Shown: positions 46,608 through 57,298 of the stretch, piece after piece | Layout: each line of letters opens with the position of its first letter | Position numbering within the stretch: position 1 is the stretch's first letter | Assembly: GCA_030704615.1 (NCBI GenBank) | Contig: CM060733.1 | Coordinates: 69,378,001 to 69,442,000, forward strand | Direction: 5' to 3' | Length of the DNA stretch: 64,000 bases | Source: Takakia lepidozioides | Lineage: Eukaryota > Streptophyta > Takakiopsida > Takakiales > Takakiaceae | Made by a program: the position numbers and the translations under genes | The notes under the pieces: model-generated | Seen by the model: only the letters and a program-made list of their open reading frames with translations | Told to the model about the DNA's origin: nothing | Databases searched by the model: none

Positions 46608-47163
46608 CTTGGATTTAGATTCTAAGGATGCTGAAGCAGCTTCTGATGCCTCCGAGTCCGAAGTTGGGTTGGAAGGACGTGAACATTGCAAACAAGTACC
46701 TGGCCATGATGAGGAGGATGATAGTTCGAGCGGGGATGGGGATACGGACAGTGCCGCGGAGGGGGATAGTGAGGAAGGTGAGGAAGGCGAGGAAGGCGAG
46801 AGTTCCTCATCGGGGTCGGATGAGCGCTCGCCACCACCTAAGAAGGTGGTGCCTGATCCCCGAAGTGGGAAGCGCAAGCGTAAGCTAACTGCAAAGGCAA
46901 AGGCTCACAAGCCACACCTTCGCAGCGATGGTGAGCCAGAGACCCCATCTCCAACAAAGAAGATGAAGGTGGCTGCTGGTCAGATGAAATCCCTATCTTT
47001 CGTCAAGACTCCCAAGGTTTTGAAATCTGGAAAGACTAAGAAAGGTAAGCCTCACCATGGGGAGGCTAAGGAGCTGAAGATTGGAGCCTTGCATAAGAAA
47101 AACAGGAAAGAAACAAAGAAGGGTAGCAAGGCTACCAAGCATGGCAAGGGCAAGAAGCATTGA
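46480..47163 (+). CDS. Charged, Lys-rich nuclear-type protein tail
   Basis: The 227-residue frame begins inside the previous ORF. It has an acidic block (about residues 47-115, many Glu/Asp/Ser) and then a long basic block with KRKRK, KAKAHK, PTKKMK and KKGKPH, ending KHGKGKKH. This is typical of disordered nuclear or nucleolar proteins. It probably forms the C-terminus of the upstream ORF after a frameshift. Function is unknown. Confidence 0.45.
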   Translation: MPRVDLLSTLPQKKSVVSSAKLKSRQKVMGHKKKVKLPVTFVDLDLDSKDAEAASDASESEVGLEGREHCKQVPGHDEEDDSSSGDGDTDSAAEGDSEEGEEGEEGESSSSGSDERSPPPKKVVPDPRSGKRKRKLTAKAKAHKPHLRSDGEPETPSPTKKMKVAAGQMKSLSFVKTPKVLKSGKTKKGKPHHGEAKELKIGALHKKNRKETKKGSKATKHGKGKKH

Positions 47164-48180
47164 AACACCAGTAAGTATTAATGTACATGTGCAGATCTAA
47201 AATTTGTTGTTATGATTGTGTGTTCGTTATGGGTATGTGCATATGAATTGACTTCATTTTGTTGTATTGTAGGGTATTGCAGGGTACTGTGGGTACTATG
47301 GGTACTTGTGCGACAGTACATGGCATCACCAAAGAAACTGGACGGAAATACCTGTGAGGGAGGGGGTACCACCACTCTCAATGACTGGTGCTGGTGCATT
47401 TGGCAGGGTGTGTACTTTGCATGAGCGGTGAGCATGAGCATGAGCAGAATAAAGCATGAGCAGCCGTATATCCAAGGAATATTCCTCCATATTTGGATTT
47501 CCAACCGCAATTCTGACAGCATTTGAAGTTGAAAAAGGGTAGGAGCACCATCAGTAAGTGCAACATTCCGTAGGTTCGGTTATTCAAAATTAGGTTCGGT
47601 AGTTGCCGAACCTATGTAGTCGTTGCCGATTACAGACTCTCGGCCGAGAGGTCTGGGGGCAAATACCCGCGAGAATAGGGGCACGATAGAAAGTCTGCGG
47701 GAATAAGTACACTATAAAAAATTTCTATAAAAAATAATGGAAGGCATGAAGTGTAGTTAGTATGAGCAGGTAATTCAAATGTGTGAGATCGCATATTGTT
47801 AATTAATAAAAATGGCGGGAATGAGATTTGAGCCCTGAATAAACACTGTAACATGCAGGCACCTTTGTTTATGGCATGCACAAGAAGTTGAACTCGAGAC
47901 CTAAAGAGAATGAAATTGATCATGCAGAGGATATCATCCATTACAAATATAGACAGAAGATTCTTCTGGCACGTCCCACGATTTGGAAGTGCAAACGGCT
48001 AAAAACAAAATAGAAGGAAAAAATATCGGTCAGGTGGAAAGTGGACGGTGGCATGGTAGGTACAGCGGCATTAAAAAACTTATTTTGAAACAACCGAAAG
48101 CTCCAAAATAATATAGGATATGTTGTTCGATACCTACCAGGTTTCGTCTCAAGCGAAAGCAACGAAGCGTACATAGCAAC
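47164..48180. other. Spacer with hairpins
   Basis: No gene is recognised. At 47597-47620 TAGGTTCGG-TAGTTG-CCGAACCTA is a clean hairpin, followed at once by GTAGTCGTTGCCGATTAC, the first member of the TAGTCG palindrome family. GCATGAGC is repeated at about 47418-47462. Confidence 0.6.
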
Positions 48181-48182
48181 TT

Positions 48183-48330
48183 GCAGTCTGCACCGACTAT
48201 AAGCACATTGCTCTCTGCCACTTTCTCTTTCAACAGCAGGGCTGCTGTTCAACACCTACTTCATTTTGTCAAAGACAGCAGTTTTTTCGGCTGGCTGTCA
48301 CTTGTAGTCTACAACGACTACAAGCACACT
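48183..48330. repeat. Two TAGTCG-family palindromes before the RING-H2 gene
   Basis: GCAGTCTGCACCGACTATAAG near 48183 and GTAGTCTACAACGACTAC near 48305. They have the same arms as the copies downstream, with different four-base centres. Confidence 0.7.
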
Positions 48331-48390
48331 GTTTGGGGTCACTTTCTATACCGATCAGTTGTATTTTTGGATAGTCCGTTCTTAGATAAG

Positions 48391-48902
48391 ATGGACGCGA
48401 GCTCTTCCAATGCAGGCACAAGCAGTAGTGGTGTCAGTGGAAATGGGGAGGACAGGCCTGCATCGACTTCATGGTGGGCTCCCTTTACGGACGATATCGT
48501 CGAGCGCCTTGCCAAGCACGAAAATGATGAGGCAATGGTGGTTCATCAGATCGTCAATGGGAACGGCCCTTCAACAGGGACTCCACTGCGGATTTTGACG
48601 ACGACGACGACGACGATGAAGATGAGCACATGGACATTAATGGGGAAGGTGAGGAGATGGAGGTACATGAAGAAGATGACTTGCGATGGACAGGGGCAAG
48701 CATGGAAATCATTGAAATGCATTCAATGTAGTTTGTTATCGTAGGAGCTACATGTCCAGCAACAAAAGAACGATGCATTGGTCCAGTAGAGGGCAAGTCA
48801 GTCTGTATTATCAGTGGGTGCGACCATTCATTTCACTCTATATGCATTGAAGGGTGGCTGCTTCGAAACGGGTCATGCCATGTTTGCCGCAATAGGATTT
48901 GA
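48391..48902 (+). pseudogene. RING-H2 finger protein, probable retroposed copy
   Basis: It starts MDASSSNAGTSSSGVSG, has an acidic run (seven Asp, then EDEHMDINGEGEE) and ends with a RING-H2 finger of the order C...C...C-x-H-x2-H-x2-C...C-x2-C (GCDHSFHSICIEGW, then CHVC) before TGA at 48900. RING-H2 fingers recruit E2 enzymes for ubiquitin transfer. A frameshift near 48560-48590 and a TAG at 48729 interrupt it. A run of 22 A follows the stop by 21 bases and no introns are seen, as expected of a reverse-transcribed mRNA. Whether it is host-derived or element cargo is unclear; TAGTCG-type palindromes flank it. Confidence 0.6.
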
Positions 48903-48923
48903 GACATTGTAGTCACTACAGAG

Positions 48924-48945
48924 AAAAAAAAAAAAAAAAAAAAAA
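48924..48945 (+). other. Poly(A) tract after the RING-H2 frame
   Basis: Twenty-two consecutive A residues on the plus strand, 21 bases after the stop codon, consistent with an inserted polyadenylated transcript. Confidence 0.7.
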
Positions 48946-49117
48946 CTTATATGTACGTCATGACATAGAAGTGGATAAAGGAGGCAATGATTATTGAGGT
49001 CGGCAACGACCATCAAGAATAAAAAGAAATTGTACCTCTTTGACGTTTTGTACTTTGGCTACTATTTTCAAAATTTTGAATGGAGTGTTGTGCTTAAACT
49101 GTTTTGTTCAGCCCATG

Positions 49118-50118
49118 TCTTATAGTCGGCACAGACTACAAGAATTAAGTGAAAGAATATGGATATGGAGTCATATTTGATTTCAAAAAAGTGGTGGTTG
49201 AAAAATGAGCTCATAAGAGCACTGAGTTGGAGTTAATAATTTATCCGAATGGTCATACACTATATAGTCGGCACAGACTATAAGAATTAAGTGAAAGAAG
49301 ATGGATATGGAGTCATATTTGATTGCAAAAAAGTGGTGGTTGAAAAACGAGCTCATCTGAGCAAAGAGTTGGAGTTAATAATTTATCCAAATGGTCATAT
49401 ACTTTATAGTCAGCACAGACTACAAGAATTAAGTGAAAGAAGATGGATATGGAGTCATATTTGATTTCAAAAAAGTGGTGGTTGAAAAATGAGCTTATCT
49501 GAGCACTGAGTTGGAGTTAATAATTTATCCGAATGGTCATACACTTTATAGTCGGCACAGACTAAAAGAATTAAGTGAAAGAAGATGGATATGGAGTCAT
49601 ATTTGATTGCAAAAAAGTGGTGGTTAAAAAACGAGCTCATCTGAGCAAAGAGTTGGAGTTAATAATTTATCCAAATGGTCATACACTTTATAGTCGGCAC
49701 AAACTATAAGAATTAAGTGAAAGAAGATGGATATGGAGTCATATTTGATTGCAAAAAAGTGGTAGCTGAAAAATGAGTTCATCTGAGCAAGAGTTGGAGT
49801 TAACTAATTTATCCAAATGGTCTTACACTTTATAGTCGGCACAGACTACAAGAATTAAGTGAAAGAAGATGGATATGGACTCATATTTGATTGCAAAAAA
49901 GTGGTAGTTGAAAAATGGGCTCATCTGAGCAAAGAGTTGGAGTTAACTAATTCATCCAAATGGTCATACACTTTGTAGTCGGCACAAACTATGAATATTT
50001 CAAGCAAGTTTATGTTTCGAAACCTGTTAAAAGAAGACCTTATCCGTGGAAAGAGTTGGAGTTCACAAGATAATCCAAGTTGTCACGCACTTTGTAGTCA
50101 GCACAGACTACAAGGATT
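49118..50118. repeat. Tandem repeat, about 7 units of about 143 bases, each with a TAGTCG palindrome
   Basis: Each unit starts TATAGTCGGCACAGACTA, continues GAATTAAGTGAAAGAAGATG, GGATATGGAGTCATATTTGA, AAAAAAGTGGTGG, GAGTTGGAGTTAATAATTTA and ends GGTCATACACTTTA. Palindromes lie near 49121, 49262, 49405, 49548, 49690, 49832, 49975 and 50094. The last unit is shorter and diverged. No coding sequence is present. Confidence 0.9.
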
Positions 50119-51549
50119 CCAAACATGCAGGATATCCACTGCGGCTCTATGGGACCCAAGGACAGGGATCACAAACTAACATACCCCTGACTTCAGATAT
50201 TGTCAGAGTTGCGTGATCGATGACCTCCTGGTCTTCCCGTATCTTCAAACGTCGTAGCATAATATAGTATAAGTGCTTGCAGTGGGTGTAGGGTCCTTTT
50301 ACTTTCTTCATTTTGTTAAAATCAGGGCATGTGCACTCCGGACTTCTAGAGATGTAAACATTGTACACCTCCCTTGCTTTTGTTGATCCCAGTGTGCACA
50401 GTGTGTACACACGTCCAATTCTCGAGCGAGGAACATCCTTGAATGATTGCACCGTGGCCTGCAAAGACTGAGCTAACTCCATCTTCTTACGAGCGATTGC
50501 TGACCGTTTCTTCCGCCGGTATACTCTGTCCCACCTTTTCATCGTGTACGAGTCCGGATCCAGATTATTGATATCTTCCGCAACACAGTCTCATTCACCT
50601 TGGGAATTACCCACGTCATCTGGGGGAACAAGTCGAAAGCCTGCTTTTGTGAAAGAGTCCACATCTGCCTGACTTAGGTTCGTCCCAACCATCACAGGCC
50701 AAACGTCTGGAATATCATGTCTGTCCAGCACATACTGGCTTGAATCGCCACCGACACACTAGACGATGTCTGTTGGGCAGTGCCAAATCTCCATCATCTT
50801 CGGCTTCACCAGGGCAGGAGGGTGGTGCTGACCAACAAACCTCGGAGCCGGAACTCCCAAACTCTGGAGTGGCCTGATTTCATGTTTGCATGGCTTCCCA
50901 CTATCAGAGCGCACAGCCCAGCACTTCACCCGTGATGTGTTAGAAGTTTGTGCTATGTGCCAGCATGCCGTGGACACAGCCGACTCCAAAACTGGCTTTT
51001 TGTTCTAAACTAGAAGATCATCCTCCAAAGTTTCCACGGACATGTCAGTAGTGCATGTTGACACTCTTGGTCCACCAGCACCTTCATGACGCCTCGGTGT
51101 AGTTCGGAGGTTTAAGTCAGACCTCCAGGAATGAAGGGGTTTCTCTTCGTGTAAGTTGCCGAGAACAATCTTCCGTTTTGTTGTGCGAGTTACGATATCA
51201 CCCTCCAGCCCTGGATTTCGTCCATGAAGCTCAGTGCCATCTACGAAAGACCTGACCGCTTCTGCCATTTTTGCTGAATCAGACAATCGCGACGCAGCAC
51301 GGGCTAGCAGTTGTGCCCGGTCGGGTCCGGAACCCTTTGCTCCACCCTTTAGATAACTGTGGTAGTCACACAATTGCGTAATTGCCCCGTCAAGTTGTTC
51401 CTAGTAGCTGTGTAGAGGTCGACCTTCGATACACCGCTCCCTGACTGCCAGCTCGCATGCACGGGCTCGGACATGTTCACATTTGGCATTGCAGCGTTTT
51501 CTTGTAGCTCCAGATCCTGCAGTACACATGTACAAGACAGCATTGAAGC

Positions 51550-52460
51550 ATAGTCGGTGCAGACTATTAGACAGCACAGTCAGTGGAGGACCAATTTGTA
51601 GGACATAACCGCATAGTCGTCGCCGACCACAAGTCCGACAGGATCCGACATCCGACAACATTGCGCCGGTAACGCTAAAGTCGGTGCAGACTACAAGCAC
51701 CATAGACAGTGCTGGACCATTTACATAATACAGACTATACGATAATGTCATAATCAGCAGGATTTGTACTAAAAACAAAGACGAATCTCATATTGTCTAA
51801 CAAGCAGACGGTAGGAACGTAGGTGGTACAAACTATAACGACACGTTCAGTAAATACTGTACTGCGTGTACGTCCCTTAGATAGTCGCTACCGACTATAT
51901 GAGCAGTCTCATAAAAAGACACCCATGTTTCAGTAACCGACCCAGAAACATAGCAGATCCAAGCCATAGTCGCTACAGACTATTAGAACAGGCCAACTGC
52001 ATGAACCGCTTTACGTTCCCGGTGGCATAGTCGTTACCGACTATGCCCCTTATTCGTTTATCCTCACATGTGACCAAACCAATATAACACGTACGGAATT
52101 ACCTGTCTGTGAAAAAATATCAATCCCATATAGTCGTTGCAGACTATACGGTACTAATACCCCGTGGGTTCAAATGTTATGCAGTGAAAGGACCATGTAC
52201 GGATGGCGGGTGCAATAGTCCTTGCAGACTATATGGTTTAACTTCATATCATGTCAGTTCTGCATATTCGGGAATGTATAAAAGCGTCGAGTGGAAACCG
52301 TTCTTTTTAAACTTATGACGTGCTCATGTGAGCGGAGGATCATGCGCGTAACAAACTTGGTAGAAATATAGCCTAACGAATGCATCACATTCTAGATATG
52401 TAATGCTCTGGTCGGTGCCGACTAAGTCATTACGTTCGCTCACGTGAGCGGCATCACCGA
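51550..52460. repeat. About nine TAGTCG palindromes, mainly in a MULE intron
   Basis: Examples with different centres: AGTCGGTGCAGACT (51555), TAGTCGTCGCCGACCA (51604), AGTCGGTGCAGACTAC (51681), TAGTCGCTACCGACTA (51882), TAGTCGCTACAGACTA (51968), TAGTCGTTACCGACTA (52028), TAGTCGTTGCAGACTA (52130), TAGTCCTTGCAGACTA (52216) and GGTCGGTGCCGACTAA (52411). The arms are constant while the middle four bases vary. They are dispersed, not tandem. Confidence 0.85.
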
Positions 52461-53399
52461 AGTGCATATACAGTGTTTGTAGAAACTGAAGACTTACATT
52501 GCGAACATATGCTCCCAATTGGTAGTATCGGTATGTCCACCACGACAGCCAGCTTTCCAACGCAGGAACGTCATCGTCTCGCACGGCACCGGAGGAGGAC
52601 CACCAGGCACGGATCGCCACAAACGAAACCTCTACTTCCGCCTCAGAACTTGCTGCTCTCCATTTCGTACACAGCTGTATATGTGCTTTTTGAAGGTCCT
52701 GCAATATATATTTTTTCGTCCATTTGTCCGGGCTCTGGCCCCAATGGAAGCCACATGTCCTTTCTCAATCGGGCATAGTTCCCCTCCGCCATACACCATA
52801 CGCACAGCAGCCCAGTTGGCATTTGCATTGTCGGCCATGAATCCTCGGAATTGTGGTTGGCCCTTCCCTGCTCTTCGCATCTGATCGTTGATGCACTCCC
52901 ACATAATCACTTGTGATGTTGTATCCTCCGATTTCATTTCACATATTGTGATTGTCATAATCTTGCGGTAGTTCGAATGGTACACGTGACACGCCATTGT
53001 GCTCCAACCGTGTATTCGTTTGACGTTGTCGAACATAATCCAACTCGACCCCAGCTCACCACCGACCCGCATCATGTCCACCAAATGGACTCCACAGCCT
53101 TTACCAACAGTTGACATCTTGAAGACAAAGGATCTCTCGTCCACACTCCCTGACCTGGAAAACGGCTGCCCTAGATATAGTCGTACCTGCTCCAACTTTT
53201 CATTGTCATTAACGCTTCCACATCGCTCCCAATCCCCATTGCCGCTTTTGTCTTCTGTGTCTCGTAACGAATACCACATCTGCTCACTGCACCCACTTCT
53301 TCCATAAGCTCCTCGAATTGCTCATCAGATAGCTTCCAACTCTCCGTTGCACCAGGAGATAACACCTTCTCCATGACGATAGATTCAGCAACAGATAAC

Positions 53400-53590
53400 T
53401 GAAAGAAGAAGGAACTCGAACTGGCCTCTCAAGGACCTCCTGAGTGACCGGGTGCCGATATTTGAACAAAATATCAGCGGTTTCTGTCGCCCGGTTGAAA
53501 CTAACGAGGATGTCGTGTTTATCAATAGCGCCCCCTTTGTAGAAGGACATTTTCACAGTGGGCTCTGTGTTCAGACTCCGAAAACGCAAT
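53400..53590 (-). pseudogene. Accessory MPCxRN-family gene, C-terminal part (inverted piece)
   Basis: The minus-strand frame reads TVKMSFYKGGAIDKHDILVS and ends in VLERPVRVPSSF, matching the C-terminus of the accessory proteins at 5.9 and 7.0 kb (FDGGMIEGQDIVV...LVLRAVEVP). It lies within an intron of MULE copy 2. Its N-terminal half lies 630 bases away on the opposite strand, so the gene was split by an inversion. Confidence 0.65.
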
Positions 53591-53635
53591 GGCGGCCTAT
53601 AACCGTGGATAGTACTGTTGCAGAAGTGCAAGATG

Positions 53636-53990
53636 GTTGGGTATAATGGCGCCGTAATTGGGCACAGGAAAAGAAATAGCTGGCTGAGGGCTCGGGAGTG
53701 AAGCCAATAATGGTGCCGAAATTGGGCTCCGCCTACCAAATACCCGGCTGAAGCCTCCGGAGTGCAGCCAATAACGGCGCCAAAATTGGGCCCCGGAAAC
53801 CAAATACTCGGCTGAAGCCACCGGAGTGCAGCCGATAATGGCGCCGAAATTGGGGTCCGGAAACCAAATACCCAGCTGAAGGCTGGGGAGTGCAACCAAT
53901 AACGGCGCCAAAATTGGGCTCCGAAAACAAAATTCTCAGCTGAAGCTTCCGCAGTCCATCCAATAACGGCGCCAAAATTGGGCTCCGGAG
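53636..53990. repeat. Six CCAAT/ATTGG palindromes in a 64-base tandem repeat
   Basis: CCAATAACGGCGCCAAAATTGG and close variants recur near 53642, 53705, 53768, 53831, 53895 and 53959. The centre is GGCGCC or GGTGCC. Spacers read CTCCGG...AAATACCCGGCTGAAG. They lie directly upstream of the accessory gene piece at 54223. Confidence 0.85.
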
Positions 53991-54222
53991 AGCAAATACC
54001 CGCCTTACGGTGAGGGAATTTTGCAAGCTCTCCTGAAACTGGTGCGGATTTGTCTAATAAAAGCACACATGTCGGAGGAAATAGAAGTTCTGCCGCATAC
54101 GACATTGGTAGTGCAGCAATGATATATCCCTCTTCCGCCGGCCTCGCTCTCATTTTGCTCTTCACTCTTCTCTGCTGTGCCCATCTCCTCCCTGCTCTGA
54201 GTTCTTGTTGTGTCGTGAGGCC

Positions 54223-54579
54223 ATGTCGTGCCCGAATCACATCTATCGACGCCAGACGGGAGTCATTGTCCCGAAAGCAGACGACATCATTGTCTTCCTA
54301 GATGTTTACAGGGACGATCCTCGACTTGTCCAGCTGAGAGCAATGGAGTTTCTTCCAAGATTGCACGATTCTCCTGGACCCCGGCTGGGGAGCAGGTGGT
54401 TCCTGCGCATCATGGACCTGGACTTTCCGCTGGAGTGGGAGCCGAACAGATCACGCACAGCGTTGCTGTATTGCTGGTACTGTTGCGAGTGGACGTATGA
54501 TGAGTGCATAGGTGAAAACTTCACGCGTGGACGGACTGGCTCGGAAAGAGGGGACATTCTCTTCATAAGGCTTGGCTGA
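54223..54579 (+). pseudogene. Accessory MPCxRN-family gene, N-terminal part
   Basis: The plus-strand frame starts MSCPNHIYRRQTG, then DDIIVFLDVYRDD, LRAMEFLPR, WFLRIMDLDFP, RTALLYCWYCCEWTYDECIG, GENF and GDILFIR, where it runs into MULE sequence. It aligns with the first two-thirds of the accessory proteins at 5.9 and 7.0 kb. The missing C-terminus lies on the other strand at 53400-53590. Flipping 53.6-54.57 kb would restore one continuous minus-strand gene with the CCAAT palindromes upstream. Confidence 0.68.
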
Positions 54580-55434
54580 GGGTGACCTTTGGATCTCTTC
54601 TGCAATGGCACTTTTTGCCTTTGTTGTTGCTTCCCGACACAGCCCAAGTGCAGAGAGGTGTGAGTGGTTCCCAACATGGACGGCTGCTCTTGTCATTGTT
54701 GGTGGACCAAGAACGTAAAACATTTTCGCGGGGCAAATATGCATGCACGTGGGTGCATGATTGCACACTGCGCATACAAAGGTGTTTGGCGGAACTTGGC
54801 TCTGTGGCTTGAACTGTACCTCGGAGTGCCCCAACCAGTGCATCTCATTGTACGCTCCTTCCCTGACGAAGAATGGGCACGTTCCCCGGACGCACCTCAA
54901 CGCTCCAACACAGTAAACATATCTGCCATGTGAAAGTTGGTTAGTACTCCAATACGATTGTGGCACTACCTGGACAAACAATGTAAGTCTACACCGACTA
55001 CAAAAACTCGTATGGCAATGTCCACCAGTGAAAATGGAAACATTACCTCACAGCGCCGCCTTTTGAACCAATGAGCGGGAGCTTGATGTTGGTTGTTTTT
55101 GTGACCGTCCATGGATTCCCGTCGTATTTGCGGTCCATGCCCTCAAGCTGCCCTCAAGCTGCCCAGCTGGAGATGTGTTCGATGTGGGCGGCAGCTCATA
55201 CAAAACATCACCGTCAACGATCCTCGGCAAGCATCTCACCTTCTTTGCTTCAACATTTTCAAAATTTATCCTTCCAAGCTGCGATTTGGAGTCTAGGTGC
55301 AGAAACTTCAGCACATCCAGTATATTTTTCTAGTACATTGGGATATACATGTTTCTTAATGTGCTTGTTCAATTGTTGAACAGGTTGCATAAATATTTGT
55401 CTCCACAATAACTTTGAATGTGTTTGTATTTTAG

Positions 55435-57298
55435 GTACATGAGATTTGTGCTTGTACCGAGTGATCGACTTAAGGCTGAGCCCAAGTTTCTGATGGCCTG
55501 GAAGTTTGGTGCTCAACAAGCTTCCATTCATGGCGGATGCAGCAGGAGCGAATTGGGCTGCTGTTCGAAGGGTTTATGGATCTGATCCCAATGTACCAAT
55601 GGAAGGTAAAGAAAGAACATGTTTATATCATTGGGCTGAAAGCCTCCGAAGACACACCAACGACTATATCTTGGAGGACTTCCGTGAAAGGCACACTCAG
55701 CTCTGTTATGAATGGAAAGATAGTGCTACCTTGGAGGATGCTACAACCACATACATTGCAATTCGGGCTTGGTGGCTCTCTTCAGGAGCATGCACAGAAA
55801 AGAGTCTGCCAAAACCGGATTCATGGCTTGCATGGTGGCACTACAGATATCGAATGTGGGGCCAATGGATGAGAGATGACATGGATGTGGAGGCAGATGC
55901 AGATATGCCTACCACTAATTTGTAGTCCATTCTGCTTGGTGGAAGACAACAGGCAATGGGAAAAAAATGAAGGTGGATCTATATGAGGCCACCATGCATG
56001 ACATGTCACGAGCTCTTTTGCAGCAGGCAACATTTTACAGGCACACCACAGGAAAGACATGGGGGACGGGGCCCGACAAAGAGGAGCTCATGTTGCGTCA
56101 AGCAGCTAGATCTAATAACCTAGCAAAAATGGGTAAGGTTGTACGTGGCATAGTAGCTGGAACACCCATGCACACAAGGGGGGTTCAATTGGAGGGAGAC
56201 AATCGCACTGTTCCAGTCAAACGCAAGTTAGGCGATGAGCATGGTGGGCCAAACGAATCTTGGAGGTGTGATATGAATGTAAAGACTGTTCCAGTGCGCG
56301 CCACTGGGATGCCCAGTCCACACCAGCCATCTAGGTTTGTCAGCTCCAAATCAAGTCATGACATTCCTGGTTCTTCGACTTTCTGTGAGACAAATCCACA
56401 TGTTGTTATCCCTCCTCAGCCAATGCAATGGGGAAATCCAGTCAGAGAGACACAAGACTTTTCCGATGCATTGTTCAGGATTCAGCGGACAGGTCCTGCT
56501 TCCATGGTTCGTTGTTCTGCCTTGGTTGGAGTTTCCAAGGATAAATGCAAAGCGCTCATCAGGAAAGGTAAAGGAAGTCATGCACCTTGCTTCACTGGCA
56601 AGTTACTAGCACCGAACATGAAAGAACCAAAACTGCAAGTTTTTTGGTTTTGCCCCACAGATGTTTTGTCGTGTGTTGGAGGGACCGTGCCATCCTATTG
56701 CTTGGGAAAACCGGGTATACCTAACGTGTGGCCTGTGAAGGTTGGAACCAACCTTACACAAGAAGAGGTGGACAACTTGACCCTTGCAGGTTTTCGACTA
56801 GTCCATCCTCCCAACGTTCCTGATCCGAACTTTCCTGTGGGACCACTTCCAGTGGAACAACATATTCATCAAGGTGTTGTCCTTCCTGTGGGTAAGTATC
56901 CCACTACATGCTATGGGGTGCGCATTCGGCATCGGGATCCGACTCCTCGACACTTGAGTCGCCAAGAGTCAGCAGAGACTCTTATTGTTGAGGTTCGTGG
57001 ATTCAGAAATGTGCCTCAGCCAGGTTATGGGAGAATTTACCAGCTACAAACAGAGGGATCTACCAGAGCAGGATTGGTTTACAATGTATACATTGGTCAG
57101 TTTCCATCTTGTGATTGTCCCGACTTTGATGAGCTATCTGTCAAGAAGAAAAAACAAACATATCTACCTTGTAAGCACATGTACTTCATGTACAACGTGC
57201 ATCTAGGATGTGCCGGGGCTTATGAGATCCACCAACCTTCCCTTAGCCAGTTAGAGGTTAGGGCTATGCTAAAGAAGGACCCTAGTTCAACTTCTTAG
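55435..57298 (+). pseudogene. MULE-like transposase, copy 3 (5'-truncated), fused to a ParB-family exon scrap (F)
   Basis: From the acceptor at 55434 the first 60-80 bases encode YMRFVLVPSDRLKAEPKFLM, the exon 6 start of the ParB-like genes (compare YMKYVLLQTG in A). At about 55520 it changes, one frame over, into MULE sequence: FMADAAGANWAAVRR (second Asp), TCLYHWAESLRRH (CxxH), AIRAWWLSSG, then after a frame change near 55917 a long intact frame (55967-57298, 443 aa) ending with the SWIM finger CDCPDF...LPCKH. The finger and the first Asp are absent. The long C-terminal frame has no stops, so it is the youngest-looking or best preserved part of the MULE family here. Confidence 0.75.

Larger units (their letters stand above)
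50147..55314 (-). pseudogene. MULE-like transposase, copy 2, with introns
   Basis: Minus-strand exons are about 55314-55045, 54964-54575, 53389-52504 and 51550-50147. In order they encode a leader ending DGNPWTVTKTTN, a Cys/His finger (CVGALRC, FVCAVC, then AAVHVGNHSH), a catalytic core (IMFDNVKRIHGW first Asp, FMADNANANW second Asp, CGFHW with CxxH), a helical AIRAWWSS segment, and a C-terminal SWIM finger (CTCPDF...HCKH) that may bind DNA. An 11-base duplication in exon 1, a lost base near 52760, a frameshift near 51370 and stops near 51003, 50757 and 50595 disable it. One intron (54574-53390) holds a scrambled accessory gene, and the last intron (52503-51551) is crowded with TAGTCG palindromes. 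Confidence 0.75.

Noticed and set aside
53284-54240. Minus-strand frame of 318 residues with repeated peptides
   Set aside because: Most of it reads through the 64-base CCAAT repeat. Only the 3' 190 bases match a protein family (the accessory gene C-terminus).
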